This document shows positions 10,018-18,248 of a DNA stretch of 64,000 nt, piece by piece. A program made the translations under genes and the position numbers. Numbering within the stretch: the stretch's first letter is position 1; every line of letters starts with the position of its first letter. Location: NCBI RefSeq assembly GCF_016632335.1, contig NZ_JAEPBG010000012.1, positions 107,693-171,692 on the forward strand, given 5' to 3'. The notes under the pieces were generated by a model, which was not told the origin of the DNA, did not search any database, and saw only the letters and a list, made by a program, of their open reading frames with translations. Origin of the DNA: Noviherbaspirillum pedocola. GTDB taxonomy: Bacteria; Pseudomonadota; Gammaproteobacteria; Burkholderiales; Burkholderiaceae_D.

Positions 10018-11093
10018 TGAGAAAACTGTTGTTGCTGCTGCTGGGTTGCGTTGCGCTGCTCGCCATCACGGCCACAGCCGCGCCGCCGCGCTTTGCCGAG
10101 GTCAAGCCGGAGGATGCGCTGGTCTTTCCGCGCGATTTCGGCGCACATCCTGATTACCGCACCGAGTGGTGGTATGCGACCGGCTGGCTGCAGACGCCGG
10201 ATGGCAAGCAGCTCGGCTTTCAACTGACCTTCTTTCGCGCGGCGACCGAGCACGATCGCGACAACCCGAGCAGCTTCGCGCCCAAGCAATTGATCATCGC
10301 CCATGCGGCGCTTTCCGATCCCACGATTGGCCGCTTGCTGCATGACCAGAAGGCCGCGCGCTCAGGCTTCGACCTGGCTTATGCGAAGACCGACAACACC
10401 GATGTGAAGCTGCAGGACTGGCGCTTCGTGCGCGATGAAAAGGGCGTGTATCACGCCAACATCCCGGCCACGGATTTCACGCTGACGCTGGATCTCGCGC
10501 CGACGCAGCCGATCATGCCGCAGGGCGAAGGCGGCTATTCGCGCAAGGGCCCGCTGCCCGGCCAGGCCAGCCATTACTTCAGCGAGCCGCAGCTCAAGGT
10601 GTCCGGCAGCGTGAGCCGCAACGGCAAGCCGGTGGCGGTGACCGGCACGGCCTGGCTGGACCGCGAATGGTCGACCAGCTATCTCGCGCCCGGCGCTTCG
10701 GGCTGGGACTGGATGGGCATCAATCTCGATGACGGCTCGGCGCTGATGGCCTTTCGCATCCGCGCCAAGGATGGCAGTACGCTGTGGTCGCATGCGACCC
10801 TGCGCGACGCCGCCGGCCGCATGACCCAGTTCGCGCAGCAGGACATCCGCTTTACGCCGCTGCGCAACTGGCGCTCGCCGCATACCGATGCGAGCTATCC
10901 GGTGGCGATTGCGCTCGATACCGGCGGCATCCGCTGGACGCTGGAGCCGCTGCAGGATGACCAGGAACTCGACTCGCGCGCCTCGACCGGCTCGGTCTAC
11001 TGGGAAGGCGCGGTGCGCGTGACGCGCGACGGCAAGCCGGCCGGGCGCGGCTATCTCGAACTGACCGGCTATGTCTCGCCGCTGAAGCTATGA
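10017..11093 (+). CDS. AttH/CrtC-type lipocalin-like protein, exported
   Basis: The 358-residue protein has an N-terminal signal ([19 protein letters not shown]). The body matches the AttH/CrtC lipocalin-like family, with [15 protein letters not shown] near the mature start, [21 protein letters not shown] in the middle and [13 protein letters not shown] at the end. The family includes carotenoid 1,2-hydratases, but copies linked to ABC genes are the AttH type. Their two lipocalin-like barrels suggest binding of a hydrophobic ligand in the periplasm. The start at 10017 overlaps the permease stop by 1 nt, and the stop overlaps the next gene's start by 4 nt. No carotenoid genes are present, so a carotenoid role is unlikely. 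Confidence 0.85.
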   Translation: MRKLLLLLLGCVALLAITATAAPPRFAEVKPEDALVFPRDFGAHPDYRTEWWYATGWLQTPDGKQLGFQLTFFRAATEHDRDNPSSFAPKQLIIAHAALSDPTIGRLLHDQKAARSGFDLAYAKTDNTDVKLQDWRFVRDEKGVYHANIPATDFTLTLDLAPTQPIMPQGEGGYSRKGPLPGQASHYFSEPQLKVSGSVSRNGKPVAVTGTAWLDREWSTSYLAPGASGWDWMGINLDDGSALMAFRIRAKDGSTLWSHATLRDAAGRMTQFAQQDIRFTPLRNWRSPHTDASYPVAIALDTGGIRWTLEPLQDDQELDSRASTGSVYWEGAVRVTRDGKPAGRGYLELTGYVSPLKL

Positions 11094-12904
11094 CGGATAC
11101 CAAAGACGATACGAAGCGCGATACCCGGAGCGATACACGGCGCGCGCGCGGCCGCCTTGCCGCGCTCACCGGCCTTCTGCCCTTTCTTGCGCCCTACCGG
11201 CAACGCTTTCTCGCGGCCGGCGTGGCGCTGCTGGTTGCGGCTGGCGCCACGCTGGCCATCCCGGTGGCCTTCCGGCAGCTGATCGACCTGGGCTTCGGCG
11301 CGGCGGGCGGCGCCGGCGACCGGCACATCAACCTGTATTTCCTGGCGCTGTTCGGCGTGGCCTGCGTGCTCGGCGCAGCAACCGCGGCGCGCTTTTATTT
11401 CGTGTCCTGGCTGGGCGAACGCGTCACCGCCGACATACGCGCCGCAGTTTATGCGCACGTGGTCACGCAAAGCCCGCAATTCTTCGAAACCGCGCGCGCA
11501 GGCGAAGTGCTGTCGCGCCTGACCACCGACACCACGCTGATTCAGTCGGTGGTCGGCACCAGCATCTCGATGGCGCTGCGCAATGCGTTGCTGTTTGCCG
11601 GCGGCATGGGCATGCTGTTCTATACCAGCGTGAGGTTGTCCTCGATCATCCTGGTCACGCTGCTGGCGGTAGTGCTGCCTATCGTGGCTTTCGGCAGGCA
11701 GGTGCGGCGGCTGTCACGCGATTCGCAGGACCGCATCGCCGATGCGTCGGCGCTGGCCGGCGAGATGCTCAACGCGATGCCGACGGTGCAGGCCTACACC
11801 CATGAAGCGATCGAGGCGCGCCGCTTCGGCGTGGCCGTGGAAGGCGCTTTCGACACCGCCCGGCGCCGCATCCGCGCTCGCGCGCTGCTGACGCTGGTGG
11901 CGATCCTGATGGTGTTCGGCGCGATCGTCTTCGTGCTGTGGCTGGGCGCGCACGCGGTGCTGGCCGGCACGATGAGCGCCGGGCAGCTCGGCCAGTTCAT
12001 CCTGTACGCCACCATTGTCGCCGGCGCGATCGCTGCGCTCTCGGAGGTGATCGGTGAAGCGCAGCGTGCCGCCGGCGCGACCGAGCGGTTGATGGAATTG
12101 CTGGCGCTCGAGTCGCCGGTGCAATCGCCCGCACACCCGTTGCCGCCGGGTGCGCGCAGCAGCGGCGGCGCGGCGCTGAGCCTGGCTGATGTGCGCTTCT
12201 GCTATCCGTCGCGTCCGGGTGCGCCTTCGCTCGATGGCGTATCGCTCGAAGTGAAGCCGGGCGAGACGGTGGCCATCGTCGGCCCGTCCGGCGCCGGCAA
12301 GACCACGCTGTTCCAGCTGCTGCTGCGCTTTTACGATCCGCAGTCCGGCGCGGTGCTGCTCGACGGCGTCGACATTCGTCAACTTGATCTGCATGCCTTG
12401 CGCGAGGCGATCGGCATCGTGCCGCAGGACACGGTGATCTTTTCGGCCGATGCGATGGAGAACATCCGCTATGGCCGCGCCGACGCCAGCGATACCGATG
12501 TCATCGCCGCGGCGAAGCTCGCAGCCGCGCATGAATTCATCGAGCGACTGCCCGAGGGCTATCGCACTTTCCTCGGCGAGCGCGGCGTGCGGCTCTCGGG
12601 CGGACAGCGCCAGCGCATCGCCATCGCCCGCGCGCTGCTGAAGAATCCGCCGCTCTTGCTGCTCGATGAAGCCACCAGCGCGCTGGATGCAGAGTCGGAG
12701 CGGCTGGTGCAGGGCGCGCTGGAGACGGCAATGCTGAACCGCACGACGCTGGTCATCGCGCACCGGCTGGCGACGGTGCAGCGCGCGGATCGGATCCTGG
12801 TGATGGAGCATGGTCGCGTGGTGGAGAGCGGCACGCATGCGGAGCTGGTGGCCAGGGGTGGCTTGTATGCGAGCCTGGCGGCGCTGCAGTTCAATCTGGG
12901 TTGA
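11090..12904 (+). CDS. MsbA-like ABC exporter (fused membrane and ATPase domains)
   Basis: A 604-residue half-transporter with six predicted membrane helices in the first ~320 residues and a nucleotide-binding domain at the end. Motifs: Walker [10 protein letters not shown], signature [16 protein letters not shown], Walker [13 protein letters not shown] and the H-loop in [10 protein letters not shown]. It acts as a homodimer or heterodimer in the inner membrane. The family covers MsbA lipid A flippases and multidrug exporters, and the subgroup cannot be fixed from sequence alone. The first 20 residues are charged and rich in Asp/Arg/Thr. Its start overlaps the AttH-like stop (ATGA), so it belongs to the same transcript and may serve the same lipid-related process. 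The operon ends just before a REP-like sequence. Confidence 0.88.
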   Translation: MTDTKDDTKRDTRSDTRRARGRLAALTGLLPFLAPYRQRFLAAGVALLVAAGATLAIPVAFRQLIDLGFGAAGGAGDRHINLYFLALFGVACVLGAATAARFYFVSWLGERVTADIRAAVYAHVVTQSPQFFETARAGEVLSRLTTDTTLIQSVVGTSISMALRNALLFAGGMGMLFYTSVRLSSIILVTLLAVVLPIVAFGRQVRRLSRDSQDRIADASALAGEMLNAMPTVQAYTHEAIEARRFGVAVEGAFDTARRRIRARALLTLVAILMVFGAIVFVLWLGAHAVLAGTMSAGQLGQFILYATIVAGAIAALSEVIGEAQRAAGATERLMELLALESPVQSPAHPLPPGARSSGGAALSLADVRFCYPSRPGAPSLDGVSLEVKPGETVAIVGPSGAGKTTLFQLLLRFYDPQSGAVLLDGVDIRQLDLHALREAIGIVPQDTVIFSADAMENIRYGRADASDTDVIAAAKLAAAHEFIERLPEGYRTFLGERGVRLSGGQRQRIAIARALLKNPPLLLLDEATSALDAESERLVQGALETAMLNRTTLVIAHRLATVQRADRILVMEHGRVVESGTHAELVARGGLYASLAALQFNLG

Positions 12905-12917
12905 TGACAGTGAGCCT

Positions 12918-12938
12918 GTAGGCTGGGCGCAGCCAGCC
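12918..12938. repeat. Single GTAG-type REP-like palindrome
   Basis: Fourteen nucleotides after the exporter stop is a GTAG followed by an imperfect palindrome (GGCTGG, spacer, CCAGCC). This is the layout of REP sequences of the GTAG type associated with RAYT transposases. Related doublets occur at 37297-37356 and 54043-54118 and a degenerate one at 13796-13853. It could also help end transcription of the ABC operon, but there is no T run. Confidence 0.5.
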
Positions 12939-13010
12939 CTTTCGAGGTGACGTCAAATTGTTTTTCGGGCCGCCGGTAGTCTGCATAAGGTTGGCAGGGC
13001 GAGATAAGGG

Positions 13011-13058
13011 TGCAGTTGCAGTTGCAGTTGCAGTTGCAGTTGCAGTTGCAGTTGCAGT
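13011..13058. repeat. Hexanucleotide microsatellite, 8 x TGCAGT
   Basis: Eight uninterrupted copies of a 6-bp unit. The complementary unit is repeated 16 times at 13645-13740. Because the unit length is a multiple of three, every frame through it stays open, which creates false ORFs. Such tracts usually vary in copy number by slippage. No gene start lies close enough to suggest phase variation. Confidence 0.95.
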
Positions 13059-13299
13059 GCCTTTGTCTTTGCCGTTGTAGTTGTAGTTGTTGTTGCCGTT
13101 ACTTTTAACCCCGTTGATTGCGCCGTGACGGCGATGCCCGGAGCGGATAAGGTGCGGCGTCTGTTTGAGCGCAGCGCAGCGTAGCGAGTTTAGCCGCGCC
13201 CCGCTCCGGGCATCGACGGCACGGGACCCCGCGCAGCGGGGCGCAATCTCCGGGGCGCCTTTTCTTGCCTACTTCTTTTGGCGCCCAAAAGAAGTAGGC
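13011..13299 (+). repeat. Dispersed structured repeat element, copy A
   Basis: This copy has four parts. (1) A hexanucleotide tract, eight perfect copies of TGCAGT at 13011-13058, followed by degenerate GTTGNN units. (2) A perfect 15-bp inverted repeat (13132-13146 with 13201-13215) enclosing a 54-nt loop (13147-13200). (3) A short hairpin CCCCGC-GCA-GCGGGG at 13227-13241. (4) A perfect 15-bp hairpin with a 3-nt loop at 13267-13299. The same loop occurs in copies B (13492-13740, inverted) and C (63760-64000), while the stem sequence differs with matching changes in both arms. No protein-coding content is supported. The sequence between copies A and B (13300-13491) shows no gene or obvious repeat. 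Confidence 0.85.
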
Positions 13300-13491
13300 C
13301 GGCTGCCGGGCCGGGACCCGGCTAGGTCGAGGGGGCGCTGAACGTTTTGCGTCACCGGAGTGAGGTGCTCACGGGTGCAGGCTCTTGCCTTGGTCGTCGC
13401 GTGATCGAGGCTTGGATTGAAAGGCCTGCCTGCTCGGAGGCCGACGCCCGATGACCCAATATGGACATCTTGCTTGGCGAGCAAGCCGGGT

Positions 13492-13740
13492 CCGGGCCCT
13501 GAAGCGGGGCGCGGCTAAACTCGCTACGCTGCGCTTCGCTCAAACAGACGCCGCACCTTATCCGCTTCAGGGCCCGGCGCCACGGCGCGATCAACGGGAT
13601 TAAAAGCAACGGCAACGGCAACGGCAACGACAAAAGCCAGAACCAACTGCAACTGCAACTGCAACTGCAACTGCAACTGCAACTGCAACTGCAACTGCAA
13701 CTGCAACTGCAACTGCAACTGCAACTGCAACTGCAACTGC
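13492..13740 (-). repeat. Dispersed structured repeat element, copy B (inverted)
   Basis: On the minus strand this copy runs from the hexanucleotide tract (13740 down to 13645) through degenerate GTTGCC units to the long stem-loop. The stem is a perfect 16-bp inverted repeat (13492-13507 with 13562-13577). Its 54-nt loop is identical on the minus strand to that of copy C and differs at one position from copy A. It lacks the two downstream hairpins that copy A has; the sequence diverges right after the stem. Copies A and B face each other across about 190 bp of unrelated sequence, so the pair itself forms a large inverted repeat. Confidence 0.85.
13645..13740. repeat. Hexanucleotide microsatellite, 16 x AACTGC
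   Basis: Sixteen perfect head-to-tail copies of AACTGC, the complement of the unit in copy A. This is the longest tandem tract in the window. Copy number probably varies between strains, and the tract is prone to assembly collapse. Confidence 0.95.
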
Positions 13741-13795
13741 GTAGCGTAGTGCTATTACAACCGATGCAGCAGTTACCGCGCGAACCTTGAAAGAG

Positions 13796-13853
13796 CTGGC
13801 TGGGCGCAGCCCACGCGGTTGTTCGATCACCGCCTTGGCTACCCATCCTACGA
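13796..13853. repeat. Degenerate GTAG REP doublet
   Basis: Read on the minus strand it begins GTAGGATGGG and shares the central GAACAACCGCGTGGGC-type segment with the perfect doublet at 37297-37356, but its two arms no longer pair well. It lies between the repeat island and the DUF3422 gene. Together with the single REP at 12918 it brackets the island. Confidence 0.5.
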
Positions 13854-13867
13854 GACAAGGTTCCTCC

Positions 13868-15223
13868 TCAATGCCCCGCATGCATCCGTTTATGCATGCG
13901 CCGCAACCCCAGCCACACCGCGCCGGCGACCACCGGCACCAGCACGCCGGTGCTGATGTCGGCATTGATCGGCAAGCCGGCCGCCTTCAGCGCCTTCGCC
14001 GCATAACCGAGCAGGCCGATCATGTAGTACGAGATCGCCGCCACCGACAAGCCTTCCACCGCCTGCTGCAACTGCAGTTGCTGCGCTGCCCTGGCATTCA
14101 TCGATTGCAGAATCTGCCGGTTCTGCTGTTCCTGCACGATGCCGACGCGGGTGCGCAGCAAATCGTTGGTCTGCGCGATGCGTCGCGCCAGCGCTTCCTG
14201 GCGGCTGGAGATGGCGGCGCAGGTGCTGGCCGCGGGCGTGAGGCGCCGGTCCATGAACTCCTCCACCGTCGGAAAGCCTTCGATACGCTCCTCGCGCAAC
14301 TCCTCGATGCGCGCAGCCACCAGCCGGAAATACGCCTGCGATGCCGAGAAGCGGTAGTTGTTGTCCACCGCGAGATTTTCCAGCCGCGCGGCCAGGCGCG
14401 TGATGTTGTCCAGCAGCCCCTGCTCCTGCACCGATTCAGCCGCGGACTGGTGATGCAGCGTGCCGCCGTTCATGCCATCGGTTTCGATCATGGCGGCAGT
14501 CAGTTCGGCCAGCTCATCCTCGATCGCATTCAGCACCGGCGTAGCACGCTGCGCATGCGGCAGGCCGAGCAGCGCCATCATGCGATAGGTCTCGATCTCC
14601 AGCATGCGCTGCACCAGGCGGCCGGCCTGCTGTTCGCGCAGGCCGACGTCGCGCACGACAATGCGGGAAAAGCCATCGGACTGCACCAGGAAGTCGGTCC
14701 AGATTTCCGCGCCGTGCAGCACCCGGCTGCCGACCAGCAGCTTGCCTTCGAACACCCGGCGCAGGCCGTGCGCGAAGTCCTGAGCCGCGCCGGAGGAAGC
14801 GTCGAGCACGACGTGGGTGGCGACCATCAGCCGGCCCTGCAACGCCGACAGCCATTGCTGCGGAATCTGGTGCAGCGGCACGCGGCCGAAGGCTTCGTCC
14901 ACCGGCAGCGCTTCCTCGTGGCGCTGGGCGAAGGTGTAGGTGGCGAACTCGGTATGGCTTTCCCATTTCAGGCGGAAGCGGCCGAAATCGTGGAAGAAGA
15001 ACTTCGCCTCCTCGGCCGGCGCGGACACGCCGAAATGCCGGCACAGGTCGGTCAGCAAGCCATGCTGCAGCCGGGCATTCGTCGCGCCCGGCGCGAGGTC
15101 GTCGCGCACATACACCGCCAGATGGGTGATGCTTTCCGGCGCATGCAGCTCGAGAAAGGGACGGGAATGGATTTCGGCGGCAAGCGGCACGCGCAGCGCG
15201 TGATTCAGGCTGGAATAAATCAT
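13868..15223 (-). CDS. DUF3422 family protein
   Basis: A 451-residue protein matching DUF3422 proteins of proteobacteria, with AAEIHSRPFLELHAPESITHLAV near the start and the KFFFHDFGRFRLKWESHTEF segment near residue 100. The middle is helical and probably coiled coil (about residues 270-400). The C-terminus has two hydrophobic helices (AISYYMIGLLGYAAKAL and DISTGVLVPVVAGAVWLGL) ending in a basic tail, so it is probably anchored in the inner membrane by its C-terminus. The start at 15223 (MIYSSLNH) is chosen because the residues upstream look like non-coding sequence. No good ribosome site is visible. Function is unknown for the family. It is divergent from thyA, with 153 nt between the start codons. 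Confidence 0.8.
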   Translation of the reverse strand: MIYSSLNHALRVPLAAEIHSRPFLELHAPESITHLAVYVRDDLAPGATNARLQHGLLTDLCRHFGVSAPAEEAKFFFHDFGRFRLKWESHTEFATYTFAQRHEEALPVDEAFGRVPLHQIPQQWLSALQGRLMVATHVVLDASSGAAQDFAHGLRRVFEGKLLVGSRVLHGAEIWTDFLVQSDGFSRIVVRDVGLREQQAGRLVQRMLEIETYRMMALLGLPHAQRATPVLNAIEDELAELTAAMIETDGMNGGTLHHQSAAESVQEQGLLDNITRLAARLENLAVDNNYRFSASQAYFRLVAARIEELREERIEGFPTVEEFMDRRLTPAASTCAAISSRQEALARRIAQTNDLLRTRVGIVQEQQNRQILQSMNARAAQQLQLQQAVEGLSVAAISYYMIGLLGYAAKALKAAGLPINADISTGVLVPVVAGAVWLGLRRMHKRMHAGH

Positions 15224-15376
15224 CAGGTTGGCAGGATGGAATGGCTGAACTGGCAAGGAAGCGGCATTGTAGCCGCTGCGAGCGGGGCGGCATCGCGGGC
15301 GAAACCGCAGCAAGACCGGCAGGCGGCGCCAACGGATGTCGTGCGTTAGAATGGCGCGCTCATCAAGCGCACACTC

Positions 15377-16348
15377 ATGAAAGCCTACCTCGACCTCGTC
15401 CGCACCATCCTCGACACCGGAAGCTGGCAAGACAACCGCACCGGTATACGAACAATCAGCATCCCCGGCGCGATGATGCGCTTTGACCTGAACGACGGTT
15501 TCCCGGCCGTGACCACGAAACGGCTTGCCTTCAAGTCAGTGGTCGGCGAATTGGTCGGCTTTTTGCGCGCCACGCGCAGCGCCGCCGATTTCCGTGCGCT
15601 CGGCTGCAAGGTTTGGGATCAGAACGCCAATGAAAACGCGGATTGGCTCGCCAACCCGTACCGCGCCGGCCCCGACGACCTCGGCCCGGTCTACGGCGCG
15701 CAATGGCGGCAATGGCCGGCATACAAGCTGATCGACGCCGACCAGGCCGCGCAGATCGACGACGCCGAGCGCCGCGGCTTTCGCTGCGTGTCGCGCCTCG
15801 AGGATGAAGGCCGTCCCAAGCTGCTGATGTATCGCGCGGTCGATCAGATCCGCGAATGCCTGGACACCATCATCAACAACCCGGGCAGCCGGCGCATCCT
15901 GTTCCACGGCTGGAATCCGGCGGTGCTGGATGCAGTCGCGCTGCCGGCCTGCCACCTGCTGTACCAGTTCATTCCGAACGCAAGCACCCGTGAAATCTCG
16001 CTGTGCCTGTACATCCGCAGCAACGACATCGGCCTGGGCGCGCCATTCAATCTCGCCGAGGGCGCGGCGCTGCTGCACCTGGTCGGCCGCCTCACCGGCT
16101 ACAAGCCGCGCTGGTTCAGCTATTTCATCGGCGATGCGCACATCTATGAAAACCATCTCGACATGCTGCGCGAGCAGCTCGAGCGCGAGCCGTATCCGCT
16201 GCCGAAACTGGTGATTGCCGATCGCGTGCCCGATCATGCGAAGACCGGGCGGTACGAGCCGGAATGGCTGGAGAAGATCGAGCCCGGCGATTTCTCGCTC
16301 GAAGGCTACCGGCACCATCCGCCGCTGACCGCGCCCATGGCCGTCTGA
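15377..16348 (+). CDS. thyA: Thymidylate synthase
   Basis: A 323-residue ThyA that converts dUMP to dTMP using methylene-tetrahydrofolate in the cytoplasm. The catalytic cysteine is in [11 protein letters not shown] (about Cys192), and the folate/dUMP-binding segments [17 protein letters not shown] and [12 protein letters not shown] are intact. It is longer than the 264-residue E. coli enzyme because of an insertion between about residues 85 and 170, as in a longer ThyA subgroup. An intrinsic terminator follows 27 nt after the stop, and the gene appears monocistronic. Confidence 0.95.
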   Translation: MKAYLDLVRTILDTGSWQDNRTGIRTISIPGAMMRFDLNDGFPAVTTKRLAFKSVVGELVGFLRATRSAADFRALGCKVWDQNANENADWLANPYRAGPDDLGPVYGAQWRQWPAYKLIDADQAAQIDDAERRGFRCVSRLEDEGRPKLLMYRAVDQIRECLDTIINNPGSRRILFHGWNPAVLDAVALPACHLLYQFIPNASTREISLCLYIRSNDIGLGAPFNLAEGAALLHLVGRLTGYKPRWFSYFIGDAHIYENHLDMLREQLEREPYPLPKLVIADRVPDHAKTGRYEPEWLEKIEPGDFSLEGYRHHPPLTAPMAV

Positions 16349-16374
16349 ATCCGGACGTTGAATCCATGCCCCGA

Positions 16375-16397
16375 CCCGCCTTCCCAGGCGGGTTTTT
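16375..16397 (+). terminator. Intrinsic terminator of thyA
   Basis: A 7-bp stem (CCCGCCT with AGGCGGG) around a 4-nt loop, followed by five T residues, just downstream of the thyA stop. Confidence 0.85.
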
Positions 16398-16571
16398 CAT
16401 GTGTGCCGCGCTTCGATGGCGCACCGGATTGTTCCGTTCACTCATCGATTAATTGTTCGATAAAAGCCATGTCGGATTGAACATTTTCCGATCAGGAATC
16501 ACCCACCCCTTGCCGCATCGATTCGCCGGATGCCGGCATTTGCCGCCACAGCCATTGCGCAAGGGTTTTCC

Positions 16572-18248
16572 ATGCCGATTTTTCGTCTCGCTCGCCGATT
16601 CGCCGCCCTGCTCCTGCCGTTCGTGCTTGCCTCCTGTGGCGGCGGCGGCGAGGAGGAGGGCCGCGTCCAGCGCGACCTCCCCGAGGCCGCCGTCAGTTGT
16701 CCCGGCGCCGATCTGGCGCGCCTGCAGACCGTGGTCTACGTCGCGCCCGACGGCATCGCGGGCGACAACTGCGGCGCGACCGTCGCCACGGCGTGCAAAT
16801 CGATCGCGAAAGGCATACGTCGCTGCACGCGGTCCGGCTGCGCGGTGGCGGTGCGATACGGCCTGTATGACAGCAGCGAGACCATAGCGCTCGTCGACGG
16901 CGTTTCGGTGTACGGCAGCTGCCGCTTCGGCGACGAACCGGACCTGCATTACCGCACCGTGATCGCCGCAAAGCCCGCCGCGGGCGAAGCCGCGATCGCC
17001 GCAGCCAATCTCGGCACGACCACGGTGCTGTCGAACATCGTCGTGCTGGGCAAGAATGAAACGACGCCCGGCGAAGCGAGCGTGGGCATGCTGGTGCGTT
17101 CGAGCCGTGGCCTGAGCCTGTCGGGCGTCACGCTGGCCGCCGGGCGCGGCGGCGACGGCGCGGCGGGCAGCACGGTGAGCGCGGATCCGGGCGGGAATGG
17201 CACGCAACCCGGCCCGAACGCCAATGCCGGCGGCGAGGGCGGCGCAAGCTGCCCGGGGAAACCGCAGCCGTGGCCGGGAAGCGGTGGCCCGGGAAGGGAA
17301 TTGAATTTCCCCGAAATACAGACTTGCACATTCGATTGCGATTGCTCTCCCGCTCCAGCACGGCAGGCTCCCGACTTCTACGCCGGCAGGGACAGCGGCG
17401 CCGCACACGGCGGCTCCGGCGGCGGCATCGGGGGGGCAGGTTTGCAATGCAATCCGCATGCGGCGACCGATCCTGGCGGCGGCCCCGCGGGCGCTCCGGG
17501 CGAACTCGGCGATTGCGGCATGCTTCCCGGCACGCCATCCACAGCGACTGTCGGCCTAGCGAAGTTCAATGCGGGCCGCTGGGTCGCGTCCCGCGGCAAT
17601 CCGGGCGGCGAAGGCGGCAGCGGCAGCGGCGGCGGAGGCGGAGGCGCCGGCGGCTATGCGGTACAGCACAAGTTCCTCGGCGACACCTTTCGCTATCACG
17701 GATTGCCAGGCGGCGGCGGCGGCGGCGGTTGCGGCGGCCCGGGCGGACAAGGCGGTCAGCAGGGCGGCGCTTCAATTGCGCTGGTGCTGATCAACGCCGG
17801 CATGGCCGAGCTGTCCGATACGGCCAATCTGATTCCGGGCCCCGGCGGCCAGGGCGGAACTGGCGGCACAGGGGCTCCGGGCGGTCCTGGCGGCAAGGGG
17901 GCGAGCGGCGCCATTACGACGCAAATCCACTTTCAGGCAGGCAGCTTTCAGGTGGCTGCCCCCGCATTCGGCGGCCAGGGCGGCGACGGCGGCCCCGGCG
18001 GCGCGGGCGCGGGCGGCGCCGGCGGCAATGGCGGTCCCTCGATGGCCATCGCCGCCGTCGGCGCCGTGCCGGACCCTGGCAACTTCTTCCGCTATTCCAC
18101 CCTCCCCGGCAGCGCCGGCCGGCGCGGCAGCGGCATCAACAATCCCGCCGTTGCCGGCAGCGCCAACAGCCAGTGCCGCAGCGCCGACGGCCAGGACGGC
18201 CTGGGCGGCGCCGGCGATGCAGTCGTGCGTTTCGAAGGAGAAGACTGA
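16572..18248 (+). CDS. Secreted glycine-rich lipoprotein, 558 aa
   Basis: The start at 16572 gives MPIFRLARRFAALLLPFVLASCG, a clear lipoprotein signal with the box LASC. Residues ~45-190 resemble the start of a right-handed beta-helix of the DUF1565 type (YVAPDG, ATACKSIAKGIR, GVSVYGSC). The rest is extremely rich in Gly with GGxGG runs, plus many Cys residues scattered in pairs, recalling PGRS-like or myxobacterial glycine-rich surface proteins. It is probably exposed on or outside the outer membrane. The stop overlaps the next gene's ATG (TGATG), so the pentapeptide-repeat protein is made from the same mRNA. No enzyme motif is seen. The glycine bias makes the local sequence very GC-rich. 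Role unknown; a structural or adhesive surface protein is the likeliest guess. Confidence 0.8.
   Translation: MPIFRLARRFAALLLPFVLASCGGGGEEEGRVQRDLPEAAVSCPGADLARLQTVVYVAPDGIAGDNCGATVATACKSIAKGIRRCTRSGCAVAVRYGLYDSSETIALVDGVSVYGSCRFGDEPDLHYRTVIAAKPAAGEAAIAAANLGTTTVLSNIVVLGKNETTPGEASVGMLVRSSRGLSLSGVTLAAGRGGDGAAGSTVSADPGGNGTQPGPNANAGGEGGASCPGKPQPWPGSGGPGRELNFPEIQTCTFDCDCSPAPARQAPDFYAGRDSGAAHGGSGGGIGGAGLQCNPHAATDPGGGPAGAPGELGDCGMLPGTPSTATVGLAKFNAGRWVASRGNPGGEGGSGSGGGGGGAGGYAVQHKFLGDTFRYHGLPGGGGGGGCGGPGGQGGQQGGASIALVLINAGMAELSDTANLIPGPGGQGGTGGTGAPGGPGGKGASGAITTQIHFQAGSFQVAAPAFGGQGGDGGPGGAGAGGAGGNGGPSMAIAAVGAVPDPGNFFRYSTLPGSAGRRGSGINNPAVAGSANSQCRSADGQDGLGGAGDAVVRFEGED

Noticed and set aside
10017..11093. 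Carotenoid 1,2-hydratase
   Set aside because: The lipocalin-like fold is shared, but linkage to FtsX-type ABC genes and absence of carotenoid genes favour the AttH type.
13011..13740. CRISPR array
   Set aside because: The units are 6 bp and head-to-tail with no spacers, and no cas genes are present.
13352..13965. Three overlapping open frames on the minus strand with runs of QL, CS or AV
   Set aside because: They are created by the hexanucleotide tract, which has no stop in these frames. There is no ribosome site or non-repeat protein similarity.
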